From assembly GCF_029868745.1 (NCBI RefSeq), contig NZ_JARWOP010000292.1, positions 1-47,297 of the forward strand: a DNA stretch of 47,297 nucleotides. The letters run 5' to 3'. Within the stretch, counting starts at the first letter, position 1. Each line of letters starts with the position of its first letter. Below the pieces are notes generated by a model, which made no database searches, was not told the origin of the DNA, and saw nothing but the letters and a program-made list of their open reading frames with translations. This DNA comes from Nocardia wallacei. GTDB taxonomy: Bacteria; Actinomycetota; Actinomycetes; Mycobacteriales; Mycobacteriaceae. Position numbers and translations under genes: made by a program. Below are positions 38,771-46,417 of the stretch, in pieces.

Positions 38771-40357
38771 ATGCCGGACAGCGATGTCGTCGCGCGGGAC
38801 CGCAGTACGGTCGTCGCTGTCCCGGCCGGGGCGCGGTCCGCGCCCGCAGCGGTTCCGCCTTTCGCCTGGCGCGACGCCGGCCTCGTCGCCGCACTCGCGG
38901 CGGCATTGTTCACCGCTCGGGTCGGGCGCTATCCCCTCGGCGGCGACGAACTGTATTTCATTGCGGCAGGCCATCGTCCGGCGTTCGGGTATGCCGATCA
39001 AGGGCCGGTCGTGCCGCTGCTGGCAGCCGCCGCGGATCTCCTCGCACCGGGTTCGGCGGTGCTGCTGCGGTTGCCCGCGGTGCTGCTGACCGTGGTGGCG
39101 ATCCTGCTCAGCGCGGCGGTCGCGCGGGAGTTCGGCGGCGGTCGAGGGCCGCAGGCGCTGGCGGCCGCGGCGTACGCCGCCACGCCCATGGCGGTGACAC
39201 AGTCGGCGATGCTGAGCACCTTCGCCGTCGACGTGACACTGACCGGGCTCGTGGCGTGGCTGTGGATCCGCTGGGTGCGCACCCGCTCCGATCGCTTGCT
39301 GTTGCTGGCCGGACTGGTTGCGGCCGTGGACTTTCAGGTGAAGTGGCTCGTTCCGATCGTGTGGGCGGGCCTGACGGTGGGCGTGGCCGTCTTCGGCCCC
39401 CGCGACATGCTGCGGCGCCCGGCCTGGTGGGGCGGGTCGGCGCTACTGGTCGCCTCGGCGATACCGACCGTGCGGTGGCAGCAGGCCCACGGCTGGCCGC
39501 AGCTGGCGATGGGCGCGGTGGTCCGCGCGGAGCAACTCGCGACCAGCGGCCTGGCGGGCATGCCGATGCAGATCGTCCAGGTGACCGGGCCGCTGGGATT
39601 GCTGCTGCTGGTGGGCATGTGGGCCGGACTGCGCTGGGATCGGTTGCGGCACTACCGTTTCGTGATCCCGATGGTCGCGATCGGATTGGTCGGCGTGGTC
39701 GCCGGCGGCCTGCGGCCGTACTTCGTGGCCGGGGCCTTTCCCGGGCTGTTCGCCGCCGGTGCGGTGTACCTGGCCGATCGTGAGCTGTCCCGGCGCGTGC
39801 GGGCGGCCGGCGCCGGGCTCCTGGCGCTGGCCACCGCGGTGACCGTGACCGCGGTGCTGGTGCTGCCGCTGCCCACCGCCCGGATGACCGAGCCGACCGA
39901 CAGGTACTCCCAGATCGATTGGCGCAGCCGACTTTACGGCTCGAGCGGCTGGGACCGGCTGGTCACGACGGTCACGGAGGCGGTGCGCCGCATACCACCC
40001 GAGGAACGCCGCGACCTGGTGATCGTCACCCAGAACTATTGGCAGGCCGCGGCTCTCGAACGATCCGGCTCGGACACCCTCCCCCGCGTGTACAGCCCCA
40101 ACCGCGGCTACGGCTACTTCGGTCCCCCGCCGGACAGCGCCTCGACCGTGCTGTACGTCGGAGTCGACGATCCACGCACGGCGCTACGGACGGAGTTCGC
40201 GGCGGCCACGCCCGTGGCGCGGATCGACGAGCGGCTCGGGTTCCCCAGCGTCGACCGTGGAGTCACCCTGTGGCACTGCGGGTTTCCGAGCGAGCCGTGG
40301 TCGCGGGCATGGCCGCGAATGCGGACGCTGCCGATGGTCGACGGCACCGTGCGCTGA
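38771..40357 (+). CDS. Glycosyltransferase family 39-type membrane mannosyltransferase-like protein
   Basis: A 528-residue protein with about eleven membrane helices. After a disordered start comes LFTARVGRYPLGGDELYFIAAGHRPAFGYADQGPVVPLLAAAADLL, where the acidic GDELYF loop is the catalytic region of GT39/ArnT-like lipid-linked sugar transferases. Other family parts are AVAREFGGGRGPQALAAAAYAATPMAVTQSAMLSTFAVDVTLTGLVAWLWIRWVR and DFQVKWLVPIVWAGL. A soluble domain closes the protein (after about 400). GGGGAGGAAACGTT precedes ATG 38771. It likely glycosylates an envelope glycolipid or protein; acceptor unknown. Confidence 0.85.
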   Translation: MPDSDVVARDRSTVVAVPAGARSAPAAVPPFAWRDAGLVAALAAALFTARVGRYPLGGDELYFIAAGHRPAFGYADQGPVVPLLAAAADLLAPGSAVLLRLPAVLLTVVAILLSAAVAREFGGGRGPQALAAAAYAATPMAVTQSAMLSTFAVDVTLTGLVAWLWIRWVRTRSDRLLLLAGLVAAVDFQVKWLVPIVWAGLTVGVAVFGPRDMLRRPAWWGGSALLVASAIPTVRWQQAHGWPQLAMGAVVRAEQLATSGLAGMPMQIVQVTGPLGLLLLVGMWAGLRWDRLRHYRFVIPMVAIGLVGVVAGGLRPYFVAGAFPGLFAAGAVYLADRELSRRVRAAGAGLLALATAVTVTAVLVLPLPTARMTEPTDRYSQIDWRSRLYGSSGWDRLVTTVTEAVRRIPPEERRDLVIVTQNYWQAAALERSGSDTLPRVYSPNRGYGYFGPPPDSASTVLYVGVDDPRTALRTEFAAATPVARIDERLGFPSVDRGVTLWHCGFPSEPWSRAWPRMRTLPMVDGTVR

Positions 40358-40371
40358 CGACGGCGGCCCAT

Positions 40372-41463
40372 CTACTCCGTGAGGGCCGCGCCGAGCACCG
40401 GCCACGAATTGTGCAGATCCTGCTGCCAGTAACCCCACGAATGTGTGCCGTTGGGTCGCAGGTCGAAGGTCGCGGGAATGTCCAGCTCCCGCAACCTGTC
40501 TCGCAACTGCGCGGTGCAACGCCCTGCCACCGCGTCCAGCAGTCCGCCGATGACGAGCTGATCGATCAGTTTCACCGGGTTGTCGTGGATACCGGGTCCG
40601 GCGAGGGTGTCCAGCGGACCCGCCGCGCCATTGCCGCTGGCCACGTAGAGAGCGGTGCCGCGCAGTTCGGCCGCGTGCAGGTACGGGTCGTTGGCCGCCC
40701 AGGCGGGGTCGGTCGGCGGCCCCCACATATTGAGGGTGTTGCCGCGCCGGGCGGTGACGATGGCGTCGACCATGACCTGGCCCATCGGGTCGCTGGTGCG
40801 CGCGCAGCCGCTGTAGGAGCCGATCGCGCGGAACAGCCCCGGCGCGGCCAGCGCCAGCTGGAATACCGAGATACTCGCCATGGACAGACCGGCGATGGCA
40901 TTGGCGCCGCTGCCGTGGAAGGCCGAGTCGATAACCGGCGGCAGTTCACGAGTCAGGAAGGTGGTCCAACGCTGCCGGCCGTGCACCGGATCGTCGGCGC
41001 GCCAGTCGGCGAAGAAGCTGCCCCCACCGCCGATCGGGATGACCACGTTGACCTGTTTATCGGCGAAGAACTCGGCCACGTCGGTCTTCGTCAGCCAGTT
41101 GCTGCCGTCGCGCCAGTCGCCGGTATCGGTGCCGCCGTCGACCCCATTGAGCAGATACAGCGTCGGCGCGGGTTGCGAAATATCCGCTGCGGGAAGGACT
41201 TCGACGGCCAGCGGGCGTCCCATGGCCGCGGAGTACACGGTCAGGTCGACCACGCGGCCCGGACCCTGCACGGCGGTGAGCAGGCGGGAGCCGTCGTCGG
41301 CCGGTTCCGCGGCGGCAAGCGCGCGCACCGGCACCGGTGTGTCGAGCGTGGGGTCGGCTGCCGCCAGGCCGCTCGTGCAGGTCAACGCGGCGGCGCAGCA
41401 CAGCACGGCCAGCCGCCCCGGGTACGCGCGGCGGACCGGGCGTTGCCGTGCGCGGACACTCAT
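40372..41463 (-). CDS. Exported antigen 85-like esterase (mycolyltransferase family)
   Basis: A 363-residue secreted protein of the Ag85/FbpA family, which transfers mycolic acids to trehalose and arabinogalactan. It starts with a signal peptide (RAYPGRLAVLCCAAALTCTSGLAAADP). Matching segments are LYLLNGVDGGTDTGDWR, VNVVIPIGGGGSFFADWRADDPVHGRQRWTTFLTRELPPVIDSAF, GLSMASISVFQLALAAPGLF (nucleophile Ser), MWGPPTDPAWAANDPYLHA and NGTHSWGYWQQDLH (catalytic His). Sequence is divergent from canonical Ag85 and the LNG loop differs, so substrate range may differ. GGGAGG precedes the ATG. Confidence 0.9.
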   Translation of the reverse strand: MSVRARQRPVRRAYPGRLAVLCCAAALTCTSGLAAADPTLDTPVPVRALAAAEPADDGSRLLTAVQGPGRVVDLTVYSAAMGRPLAVEVLPAADISQPAPTLYLLNGVDGGTDTGDWRDGSNWLTKTDVAEFFADKQVNVVIPIGGGGSFFADWRADDPVHGRQRWTTFLTRELPPVIDSAFHGSGANAIAGLSMASISVFQLALAAPGLFRAIGSYSGCARTSDPMGQVMVDAIVTARRGNTLNMWGPPTDPAWAANDPYLHAAELRGTALYVASGNGAAGPLDTLAGPGIHDNPVKLIDQLVIGGLLDAVAGRCTAQLRDRLRELDIPATFDLRPNGTHSWGYWQQDLHNSWPVLGAALTE

Positions 41464-41766
41464 ACGACGACCTCCCTGCCGGAACCCGACTGCGCCGACG
41501 CTAGGCCGCGCGTACGCGAACCGGCAAGATTCCTCCCACGGTTCTGAGAATTCTCGGTAACCGGGCGCGGTGTGCACGGGTAGATGCCACAACGGCGGAT
41601 TTCGTGGAGCGTCCAGCAACCGCAGTGCTATATCCTCACGCGGTTTCCGCTCCGACCGTGATGTCCACCGAATCCGCGTGTGCGTTAGGTGGACACATAT
41701 GTGGCGATTACCGTGAGTCCGGATAGGCGAGGGTGGTGTCCGTCCGAGGCCGGGAGCGCGCAAACT
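41464..41766. other. 303-base divergent promoter region with two inverted repeats
   Basis: No coding region seen. GAGAATTCTC (41546-41555) is a perfect palindrome flanked by GGTT and AACC. TGTCCACC (41662-41669) and GGTGGACA (41688-41695) form an 8-bp inverted repeat with an 18-base spacer, close to the lipase start. Either may bind a shared regulator of the two exported hydrolases. Confidence 0.45.
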
Positions 41767-43158
41767 ATGTGGGGACCATCGAGATCATTACGGGCAATTA
41801 CGGTCGGCCTGCTGGCCGCATGCCTCTTGCTGACACAACAAGGTCCCGCGGGCGCGGACGAGGGCGAACCTGCCTCCCCGAACGGTTTTCAGGACTGGAT
41901 CGATCGCACCGTCCCGCCGCCGCTGCTGCCGCAGGCGCCGTCGCCGCCCAGCGCGGAGCTGACGCCGGAACTGTCGGCGCTGTGGCGGGGCGTGCTGTCG
42001 CCACCGGCGAACGACCCGATCTTCGACACCTGGCCCGCCGACCTCGACGGGCGCGACCCCGGCGACATCATCCAATGGCGGGACGTGACGGCGACGGCCG
42101 CGCCGCTGTCGGTGGTGCCGATCCGGCGCGCGATCCTGGTGAAGTTCCGGACGACCGCCGCGTCGGGCGTGCCGTCGTTCGGCACGGCGACGCTGGTGAT
42201 CCCCGCCGCCGAATGGACCGGCGGAGGCGACCGCCCGGTTCTGATCAACGCCCTGCCGATCAACTCGCTGGGGCTGCGCTGCACGCCCGGCTACGCCATG
42301 GCACACGGCCTGCACAGCAAGTTCAACGCCGGTGATCTGTTCCCGCCCACCACCTGGTGGGGGCTGAGTCGCGGATACGCGGTGCTGATCCCCGATCACG
42401 AGGGCCCGTGGATGTCCTACGCCGAACCGACCGTCGCCGGGCACGTCGTGCTCGACGCCGTCCGCGCGACGCGGGCCGTGGCGCCCGACGAGTTCGACGA
42501 CAGCCGGTTCGCTGTCGGCGGTTACTCCGGCGGTGCGATCGCCGCCTACGCCACCACCATGCTGCTCCACGAGTACGCGCCCGAACTGGCCGGAGTACTG
42601 GTCGGCGCGGCGGTGGGCGGACTGGTCACCGATTACCGCGCGATCGCGCACGCTTTCAACGGGAATATGGCCTCCGGCATTCTGCTGGTGGTGGCCGCGG
42701 CGATGGCCCGCGAGCACCCGGACATCTTGCGGTATATGAACCATCTCGGGCAATGGCTGGCGACCTCGCCGATCAAAGACACCTGCGGCGACAGCAACGG
42801 CCCGCTCGGCGTCACCGGAATTCCGATCGAGGTCGCCGCCGATACCGCCGATCCGCTCGGCAGCGATATCGCGGATCGAATCTTCCGGCAATCGGATCTG
42901 CGGGATCGCACATCCGGTGCGCCGCTGTATATCTATCACGGCGCGCACGACATCTGGATTCCCGCCGAACAATCCCAGGCCCTCTATCGGGAGCAGTGCG
43001 CGCGGGGAATTCCCGCCGTTTCCCGGCAGGTGCCCGGCGAACATGTCATCGGCCTGCTCGCCGGTTTCCCGGGCGCCATCGATTGGCTCGATCAACGGTT
43101 ACGGGGCGAGCCCGCGCCGGACGAATGCCCCGCGGTACCGTCCACGGGGCATTCGTAG
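41767..43158 (+). CDS. Exported LIP-family lipase
   Basis: A 463-residue secreted lipase of the actinobacterial LIP family (PF03583-like). Signal peptide: RAITVGLLAACLLLTQQGPAGADE. Core segments are ATAAPLSVVPIRRAILVKFRTTAASGVPSFGTATLVIPAAEW, WGLSRGYAVLIPDHEGPWMSYAEP, FAVGGYSGGAIAAYATTMLLHEYAPELAGVLVGAAVGG (nucleophile Ser in GYSGG) and IYHGAHDIWIP (catalytic Asp); EHVIGLLAGFPGAIDWL gives the His. GGGAG lies about 10 bases before ATG 41767. It is divergent from the Ag85-like gene, and both act outside the membrane. A 12-bp-stem hairpin overlaps its last codons. Confidence 0.92.
   Translation: MWGPSRSLRAITVGLLAACLLLTQQGPAGADEGEPASPNGFQDWIDRTVPPPLLPQAPSPPSAELTPELSALWRGVLSPPANDPIFDTWPADLDGRDPGDIIQWRDVTATAAPLSVVPIRRAILVKFRTTAASGVPSFGTATLVIPAAEWTGGGDRPVLINALPINSLGLRCTPGYAMAHGLHSKFNAGDLFPPTTWWGLSRGYAVLIPDHEGPWMSYAEPTVAGHVVLDAVRATRAVAPDEFDDSRFAVGGYSGGAIAAYATTMLLHEYAPELAGVLVGAAVGGLVTDYRAIAHAFNGNMASGILLVVAAAMAREHPDILRYMNHLGQWLATSPIKDTCGDSNGPLGVTGIPIEVAADTADPLGSDIADRIFRQSDLRDRTSGAPLYIYHGAHDIWIPAEQSQALYREQCARGIPAVSRQVPGEHVIGLLAGFPGAIDWLDQRLRGEPAPDECPAVPSTGHS
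43121..43156 (+). terminator. Hairpin covering the last codons of the lipase gene
   Basis: ACGAATGCCCCG (43121-43132) and CGGGGCATTCGT (43145-43156) are perfectly complementary 12-base arms with a 12-base loop. The hairpin covers the end of the lipase reading frame and the T of the TAG stop at 43156. There is no T tract, but stem strength suggests termination or mRNA 3'-end protection. Confidence 0.65.
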
Positions 43159-43160
43159 CG

Positions 43161-43646
43161 TCACCCCTGACCGGTGATGGCGTCCACGTCGATGCCATCG
43201 GCGCCCGGCGGGGAGCCCGGCAGGGGCGAGTTGTCGAGATAGCGGATCTCGTAGGTGCGTTCGGCGAACTTCCAGCCGTCGGCGGTCCGCCGGTAGCGGT
43301 CGTGGTAGATGGCGTAGTTCAGATGCGAACTGCCGCCGCGCAGGCGGCCGAACTCGCAGATGTGGGCGCGGCCGGTGGCGGTGTCGCCCTCGATCTCGGT
43401 CACGCCGGGATGGGTGTGCTGGACGAAGTACTCCCAGGCGTCCTGCATGCGCGGCATGGTGTCGCGGAGTGCGGCGCGACCGGCGACCTCGATGCGCGCG
43501 TCGGGAATCCGCAGCACCGCGTCGTCGGTGAACAATGCCGCCAGGCGGTCGAAGTCGCGCATCATCACCGCGTCGGGGAACGCGGCCCGCAGCGCCTCGA
43601 TCTCGACGTGATCGGCGAGTGACCGGAAGTCGTTGTGGCTCATCAT
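43161..43646 (-). CDS. SnoaL-like (NTF2 fold) protein
   Basis: A 161-residue protein with the NTF2/SnoaL-like fold: RSLADHVEIEALRAAFPDAVMMRDFDRLAALFTDDAVLRIPDARIEVAGRAALRDTMPRMQDAWEYFVQHTHPGVTEIEGDTATGRAHICEF, then YHDRYRRTADGWKFAERTYEIRYLDNSPLP. This is the SnoaL_4 group of small polar-ligand proteins, often isomerases or dehydratases; the activity here is unknown. ATG 43646 overlaps the upstream FMN-reductase stop (ATGA), showing translational coupling. It is the second gene of the operon likely driven by the sigma factor encoded opposite. Confidence 0.88.
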   Translation of the reverse strand: MMSHNDFRSLADHVEIEALRAAFPDAVMMRDFDRLAALFTDDAVLRIPDARIEVAGRAALRDTMPRMQDAWEYFVQHTHPGVTEIEGDTATGRAHICEFGRLRGGSSHLNYAIYHDRYRRTADGWKFAERTYEIRYLDNSPLPGSPPGADGIDVDAITGQG

Positions 43647-44233
43647 GATCGGGCTCCTATCGGGTCGATCCGGTCGGCCTGCCGGAGCGGCGCGAGCGCG
43701 TCGGTCCAGGCGATGACCTGATCCAGTAGCGCGTGCAGGGCCGTCTCGTGCTGGTCGCCGGGCACGAAGGTGGTGTAGTTCTCGAAATCGGTGAGCACCG
43801 AGAGGGCGACCTGGCGGCCCACGACGGCCATACCCAGCCCGCCGCACACCAGCCGCAACTGCTCCGCCGCGCGCACACCGCCACTGACCCCGTAGGAGAC
43901 GAATCCGACCGCCTTGTCCACCCACTCCGCGTACAAGTGGTCGATGGCGTTCTTCAGCACGCCGGGCGCCCCATGGTTGTATTCGGGCGTGACGATCACG
44001 AACCCGTCGAACGGGGCGATCCGCGCGGCCCAGGCGCGGGTGTGCTCGTGGGCCGACGGCCCGAACATCGGGGCCACGGGCTCGTCCAGATGCGGCAGCG
44101 GGTGGTCGATCAGATCGATCAGCTCGAATTCGGCGTCGCCGCGCCGCGCGGCCGTGTCCAGGACCCACCGGGCGACCTGCGGGCCGTTGCGGTTGGGCCG
44201 GGTACTGCCGAGGATGATGCCGATATTCGTCAT
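43643..44233 (-). CDS. NADPH-dependent FMN reductase-family protein
   Basis: A 196-residue flavoprotein of the NADPH-dependent FMN reductase/azoreductase family: IGIILGSTRPNRNGPQVARWVLDTA (phosphate-binding loop), FDGFVIVTPEYNHGAPGVLKNAIDHLYAEWVDKAVGFVSYGVSGG and the C-terminal helical pair. Homologues reduce FMN, quinones or azo compounds. GCAGGAG precedes ATG 44233. A near-perfect copy of the sigJ-side promoter lies on this strand just upstream, so it is a predicted member of the sigma factor's regulon. It overlaps the SnoaL-like gene by 4 bases. Confidence 0.92.
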   Translation of the reverse strand: MTNIGIILGSTRPNRNGPQVARWVLDTAARRGDAEFELIDLIDHPLPHLDEPVAPMFGPSAHEHTRAWAARIAPFDGFVIVTPEYNHGAPGVLKNAIDHLYAEWVDKAVGFVSYGVSGGVRAAEQLRLVCGGLGMAVVGRQVALSVLTDFENYTTFVPGDQHETALHALLDQVIAWTDALAPLRQADRIDPIGARS

Positions 44234-44270
44234 GGCCGGAACTCCTGCTCTGCTGAATGTGTCACGACCT

Positions 44271-44301
44271 TCCGACGACGCGGCCCGCCGGAATGTCAGG
44301 C
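44271..44301 (-). promoter_or_regulatory. ECF-type promoter of the FMN-reductase operon
   Basis: On the minus strand GCCTGACA (44301-44294), 16 bases, then CGTCGGA (44277-44271). It is a near copy of the plus-strand promoter at 44303. Transcription from it would give a leader of about 30 bases. Confidence 0.6.
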
Positions 44302-44302
44302 C

Positions 44303-44333
44303 GCCTCACAGTCCGGGTCGCCATTTCGTCGTA
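44303..44333 (+). promoter_or_regulatory. ECF-type promoter of the sigJ-like gene
   Basis: GCCTCACA (44303-44310), a 16-base spacer, then CGTCGTA (44327-44333). The TCACA...CGTC pattern resembles the promoter type described for ECF41 sigma factors, supporting autoregulation. Confidence 0.6.
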
Positions 44334-44368
44334 TCGGTGAGGGCCGCATCGACCGAAGGAGCCGAACC

Positions 44369-45259
44369 ATGACCGACCCGCACCTGCGCGCGGTGATCAG
44401 CGAGCGCCGCCAGCTGATCAATCTCGCCTACCGGCTACTGGGCTCGCTGGCCGAGGCGGAGGACGTGGTGCAGGAGACCTACGCACGCTGGTACGCGCTG
44501 TCGGAGCCGCAGCGGCGCGAGGTCGCGGCGCCGGGCGCATGGCTGACCACCGTCGCCAGTCGCATCTGCCTCGATCTGCTCGGCTCGGCGCGCGCCCGGC
44601 GCGAACGTTATGTGGGCGAATGGATTCCGGAGCCGGTGCCCGACCGCGCCGACTGGCTCGGCGGTCCGGCTCCCGCCGATCCGGCCGACCGGGTCACCCT
44701 CGACGAGTCGATCAGCATGGCCTTCCTCGTCGTGCTGGACGCCATGACACCGGCCGAGCGCGTGTCGTTCGTGCTGCACGACGTGTTCCGCTACTCCTTC
44801 GCCGAGGTCGCCGGCATCGTCGGGCGCACTCCGGCGGCCTGCCGCCAGCTCGCCTCCTCCGCCCGCCGCCGCCTGCGCACCGCGCCGGGCCCGGCGACAC
44901 CGCAACGCGCCCAGGTGGTCCGAGATTTCAAGCGGGCCTGGGAAACCCGGGACATCGAGGCGCTGATCGGCCTACTCGACCCGCACGCCACCGCGACCGC
45001 CGACAGCGGCGGCCTGGCCCCCGCCTTCCTGCACCCGATCGACGGCGGCGAGCAGATCGCCCGCACCTGGATCGAGATCGCCGCCCGGGCCCCGGAGGTC
45101 ACCCTGGCGGAACGCACGGTGAACGGCCAGCCCGGCCTGGTGGCGCAGCAGGACGGCACCATCGTCTCGGTCTACGCCTTCGACATCGCCGACGACCGGA
45201 TCACCCGCATCTGGGCGATCCGCAACCCGGACAAGCTGCGGGCCTGGATCACCGACTGA
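44369..45259 (+). CDS. sigJ: SigJ/ECF41-type sigma factor with C-terminal SnoaL-like domain
   Basis: A 296-residue extracytoplasmic-function sigma factor. Sigma2 covers about 8-75 (RQLINLAYRLLGSLAEAEDVVQETYARWYALSEPQRREVAAPGAWLTTVASRICLDLL) and sigma4 about 105-165 (LVVLDAMTPAERVSFVLHDVFRYSFAEVAGIVGRTPAACRQLASSARRRL). A SnoaL-like C-terminal domain follows (AQVVRDFKRAWETRDIEALIGLLDPHATATADSGG), which in the ECF41 group tunes sigma activity in place of an anti-sigma factor. GAAGGAGCC precedes ATG 44369. Divergent FMN-reductase and SnoaL-like genes with a matching promoter are its likely targets. Confidence 0.92.
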   Translation: MTDPHLRAVISERRQLINLAYRLLGSLAEAEDVVQETYARWYALSEPQRREVAAPGAWLTTVASRICLDLLGSARARRERYVGEWIPEPVPDRADWLGGPAPADPADRVTLDESISMAFLVVLDAMTPAERVSFVLHDVFRYSFAEVAGIVGRTPAACRQLASSARRRLRTAPGPATPQRAQVVRDFKRAWETRDIEALIGLLDPHATATADSGGLAPAFLHPIDGGEQIARTWIEIAARAPEVTLAERTVNGQPGLVAQQDGTIVSVYAFDIADDRITRIWAIRNPDKLRAWITD

Positions 45260-45263
45260 ACCG

Positions 45264-46277
45264 TCAGGAGGCCGTTACGCGCGGCGGTGTGGTCGTCCGG
45301 AATCGACGGCGGTAGTCGGTCGGGGTGGTGTTCAGCCGGCGGCGGAAGGCTCGGACGAGGGTGTCGGTGGTGCCGAAGCCGCACCGGGCGGCGATGCGGT
45401 CGAGCGTCTCATCGGAGCTTTCCAGTTCGCGGCGAGCCTGTTCCACGCGCAGCGATTCGATGTAGGCGTGCGGCGTCGTGCCCAGTTCGGTCTTGCACAG
45501 CCGGGTCAGGTGACGGTCGCTGACGTGGGCGTACGCGGCGAGGTCGGCGACGGTGAGCGGCTCGGCCAGGTGGCGCAGGATGTAGTGGCGTAGGTCTTCG
45601 ATGCGCCTGGTGGTGGAGACCTGGTCCAGCGGAATGCTGAACTGGCTCTGCCCGCTGGGGCGTTTGAGGTACATGACGAGCTGCCGCGCCACCCGCAGGG
45701 CGACGTCCTCGCCCAGGTCGTCGGCGATGAGCGCGAGCGAAAGGTCCAGGCACGCACTGATTCCGGCGCCGGTCCAGACGTCGCCGTGCCGGATGAAGAT
45801 CGGGTCGGCGTCGACCTCGATCTCCGGATGGTCGTGGGCAAGTTGGCGAGCGGTCGACCAGTGCGTGGTGGCGCGCTTGCCCGCCAGGAGCCCGGCGGCG
45901 GCCAGCAGGTGCGCGCCGACGCACACGGAGGCGACCCGGCGCGCGCGGTCGGCGAGCTTGCGCACCCAGGCCACCAGATCGGGATCGATGACGGGGCGCA
46001 CCCGGCCCGCGCCGTCGGTCTCGACGGCACCCGGCACGACGAGCGTATCGATGGGCTCCGCCGCGGCGGAGTCGAAGGTGATGTCGGGCAGGACCCGCAC
46101 GCGGGCTCCGGTGGTGACGGGGTCCAGGGTGCGCGCGGCCAGCACGACCTCGTAGCCCGCCGCCTCCTCGGTCTCGCGCCGGGCGAGGCCGAAAACCTCT
46201 GGGGGACCGGTGATGTCGAGAAGGTCCGCGCCGTCGAAGACGACGATGACGATACGGCGGCGCGGCAGGTGCGGCAC
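45264..46277 (-). CDS. GlxA-type AraC regulator (DJ-1/PfpI domain)
   Basis: A 337-residue regulator with an N-terminal DJ-1/PfpI-like domain (about 8-185: IVIVVFDGADLLDITGPPEVFGLARRE, VASVCVGAHLLAAAGLLAGKRATTHW, FIRHGDVWTGAGISACLDLSLALI) and a C-terminal AraC double HTH (LRHYILRHLAEPLTVADLAAYAHVSDRHLTRLCKTELGTTPHAYIESLRVEQARRELESSDETLDRIAARCGFGTTDTLVRAFRRRL). The Cys in SVCVGAH is the usual DJ-1 elbow residue. Start GTG 46277 is backed by AAGGAG 6 bases upstream. It is divergent from an isochorismatase-like gene, the usual partner. Confidence 0.93.
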   Translation of the reverse strand: MPHLPRRRIVIVVFDGADLLDITGPPEVFGLARRETEEAAGYEVVLAARTLDPVTTGARVRVLPDITFDSAAAEPIDTLVVPGAVETDGAGRVRPVIDPDLVAWVRKLADRARRVASVCVGAHLLAAAGLLAGKRATTHWSTARQLAHDHPEIEVDADPIFIRHGDVWTGAGISACLDLSLALIADDLGEDVALRVARQLVMYLKRPSGQSQFSIPLDQVSTTRRIEDLRHYILRHLAEPLTVADLAAYAHVSDRHLTRLCKTELGTTPHAYIESLRVEQARRELESSDETLDRIAARCGFGTTDTLVRAFRRRLNTTPTDYRRRFRTTTPPRVTAS

Positions 46278-46296
46278 GGAAACTCCTTCGCCCGAG

Positions 46297-46335
46297 GATG
46301 TCGGTATCTGCATGTTATACGTCATTGCCGACATC
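46297..46335. promoter_or_regulatory. Inverted repeat operator between the GlxA and hydrolase genes
   Basis: GATGTCGG (46297-46304) and CCGACATC (46328-46335) are perfect 8-bp arms with a 23-base spacer; an inner GTAT...ATAC pair lies within. It is placed to bind the AraC-type regulator and control both divergent genes. Confidence 0.6.
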
Positions 46336-46417
46336 TGCGGCGGTGCATACCGTGGTGATCACGGCCGACGCACCCGCGCGCCGCTCCCCCTCCCTACTAA
46401 TTCCAGGCGGTTTTCCC

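Noticed and set aside
38428..38913. 161-codon minus-strand frame between the pentapeptide and GT39 genes
   Set aside because: Alanine/threonine/arginine-rich sequence without a ribosome site or family match, and it overlaps the well-supported GT39 start.
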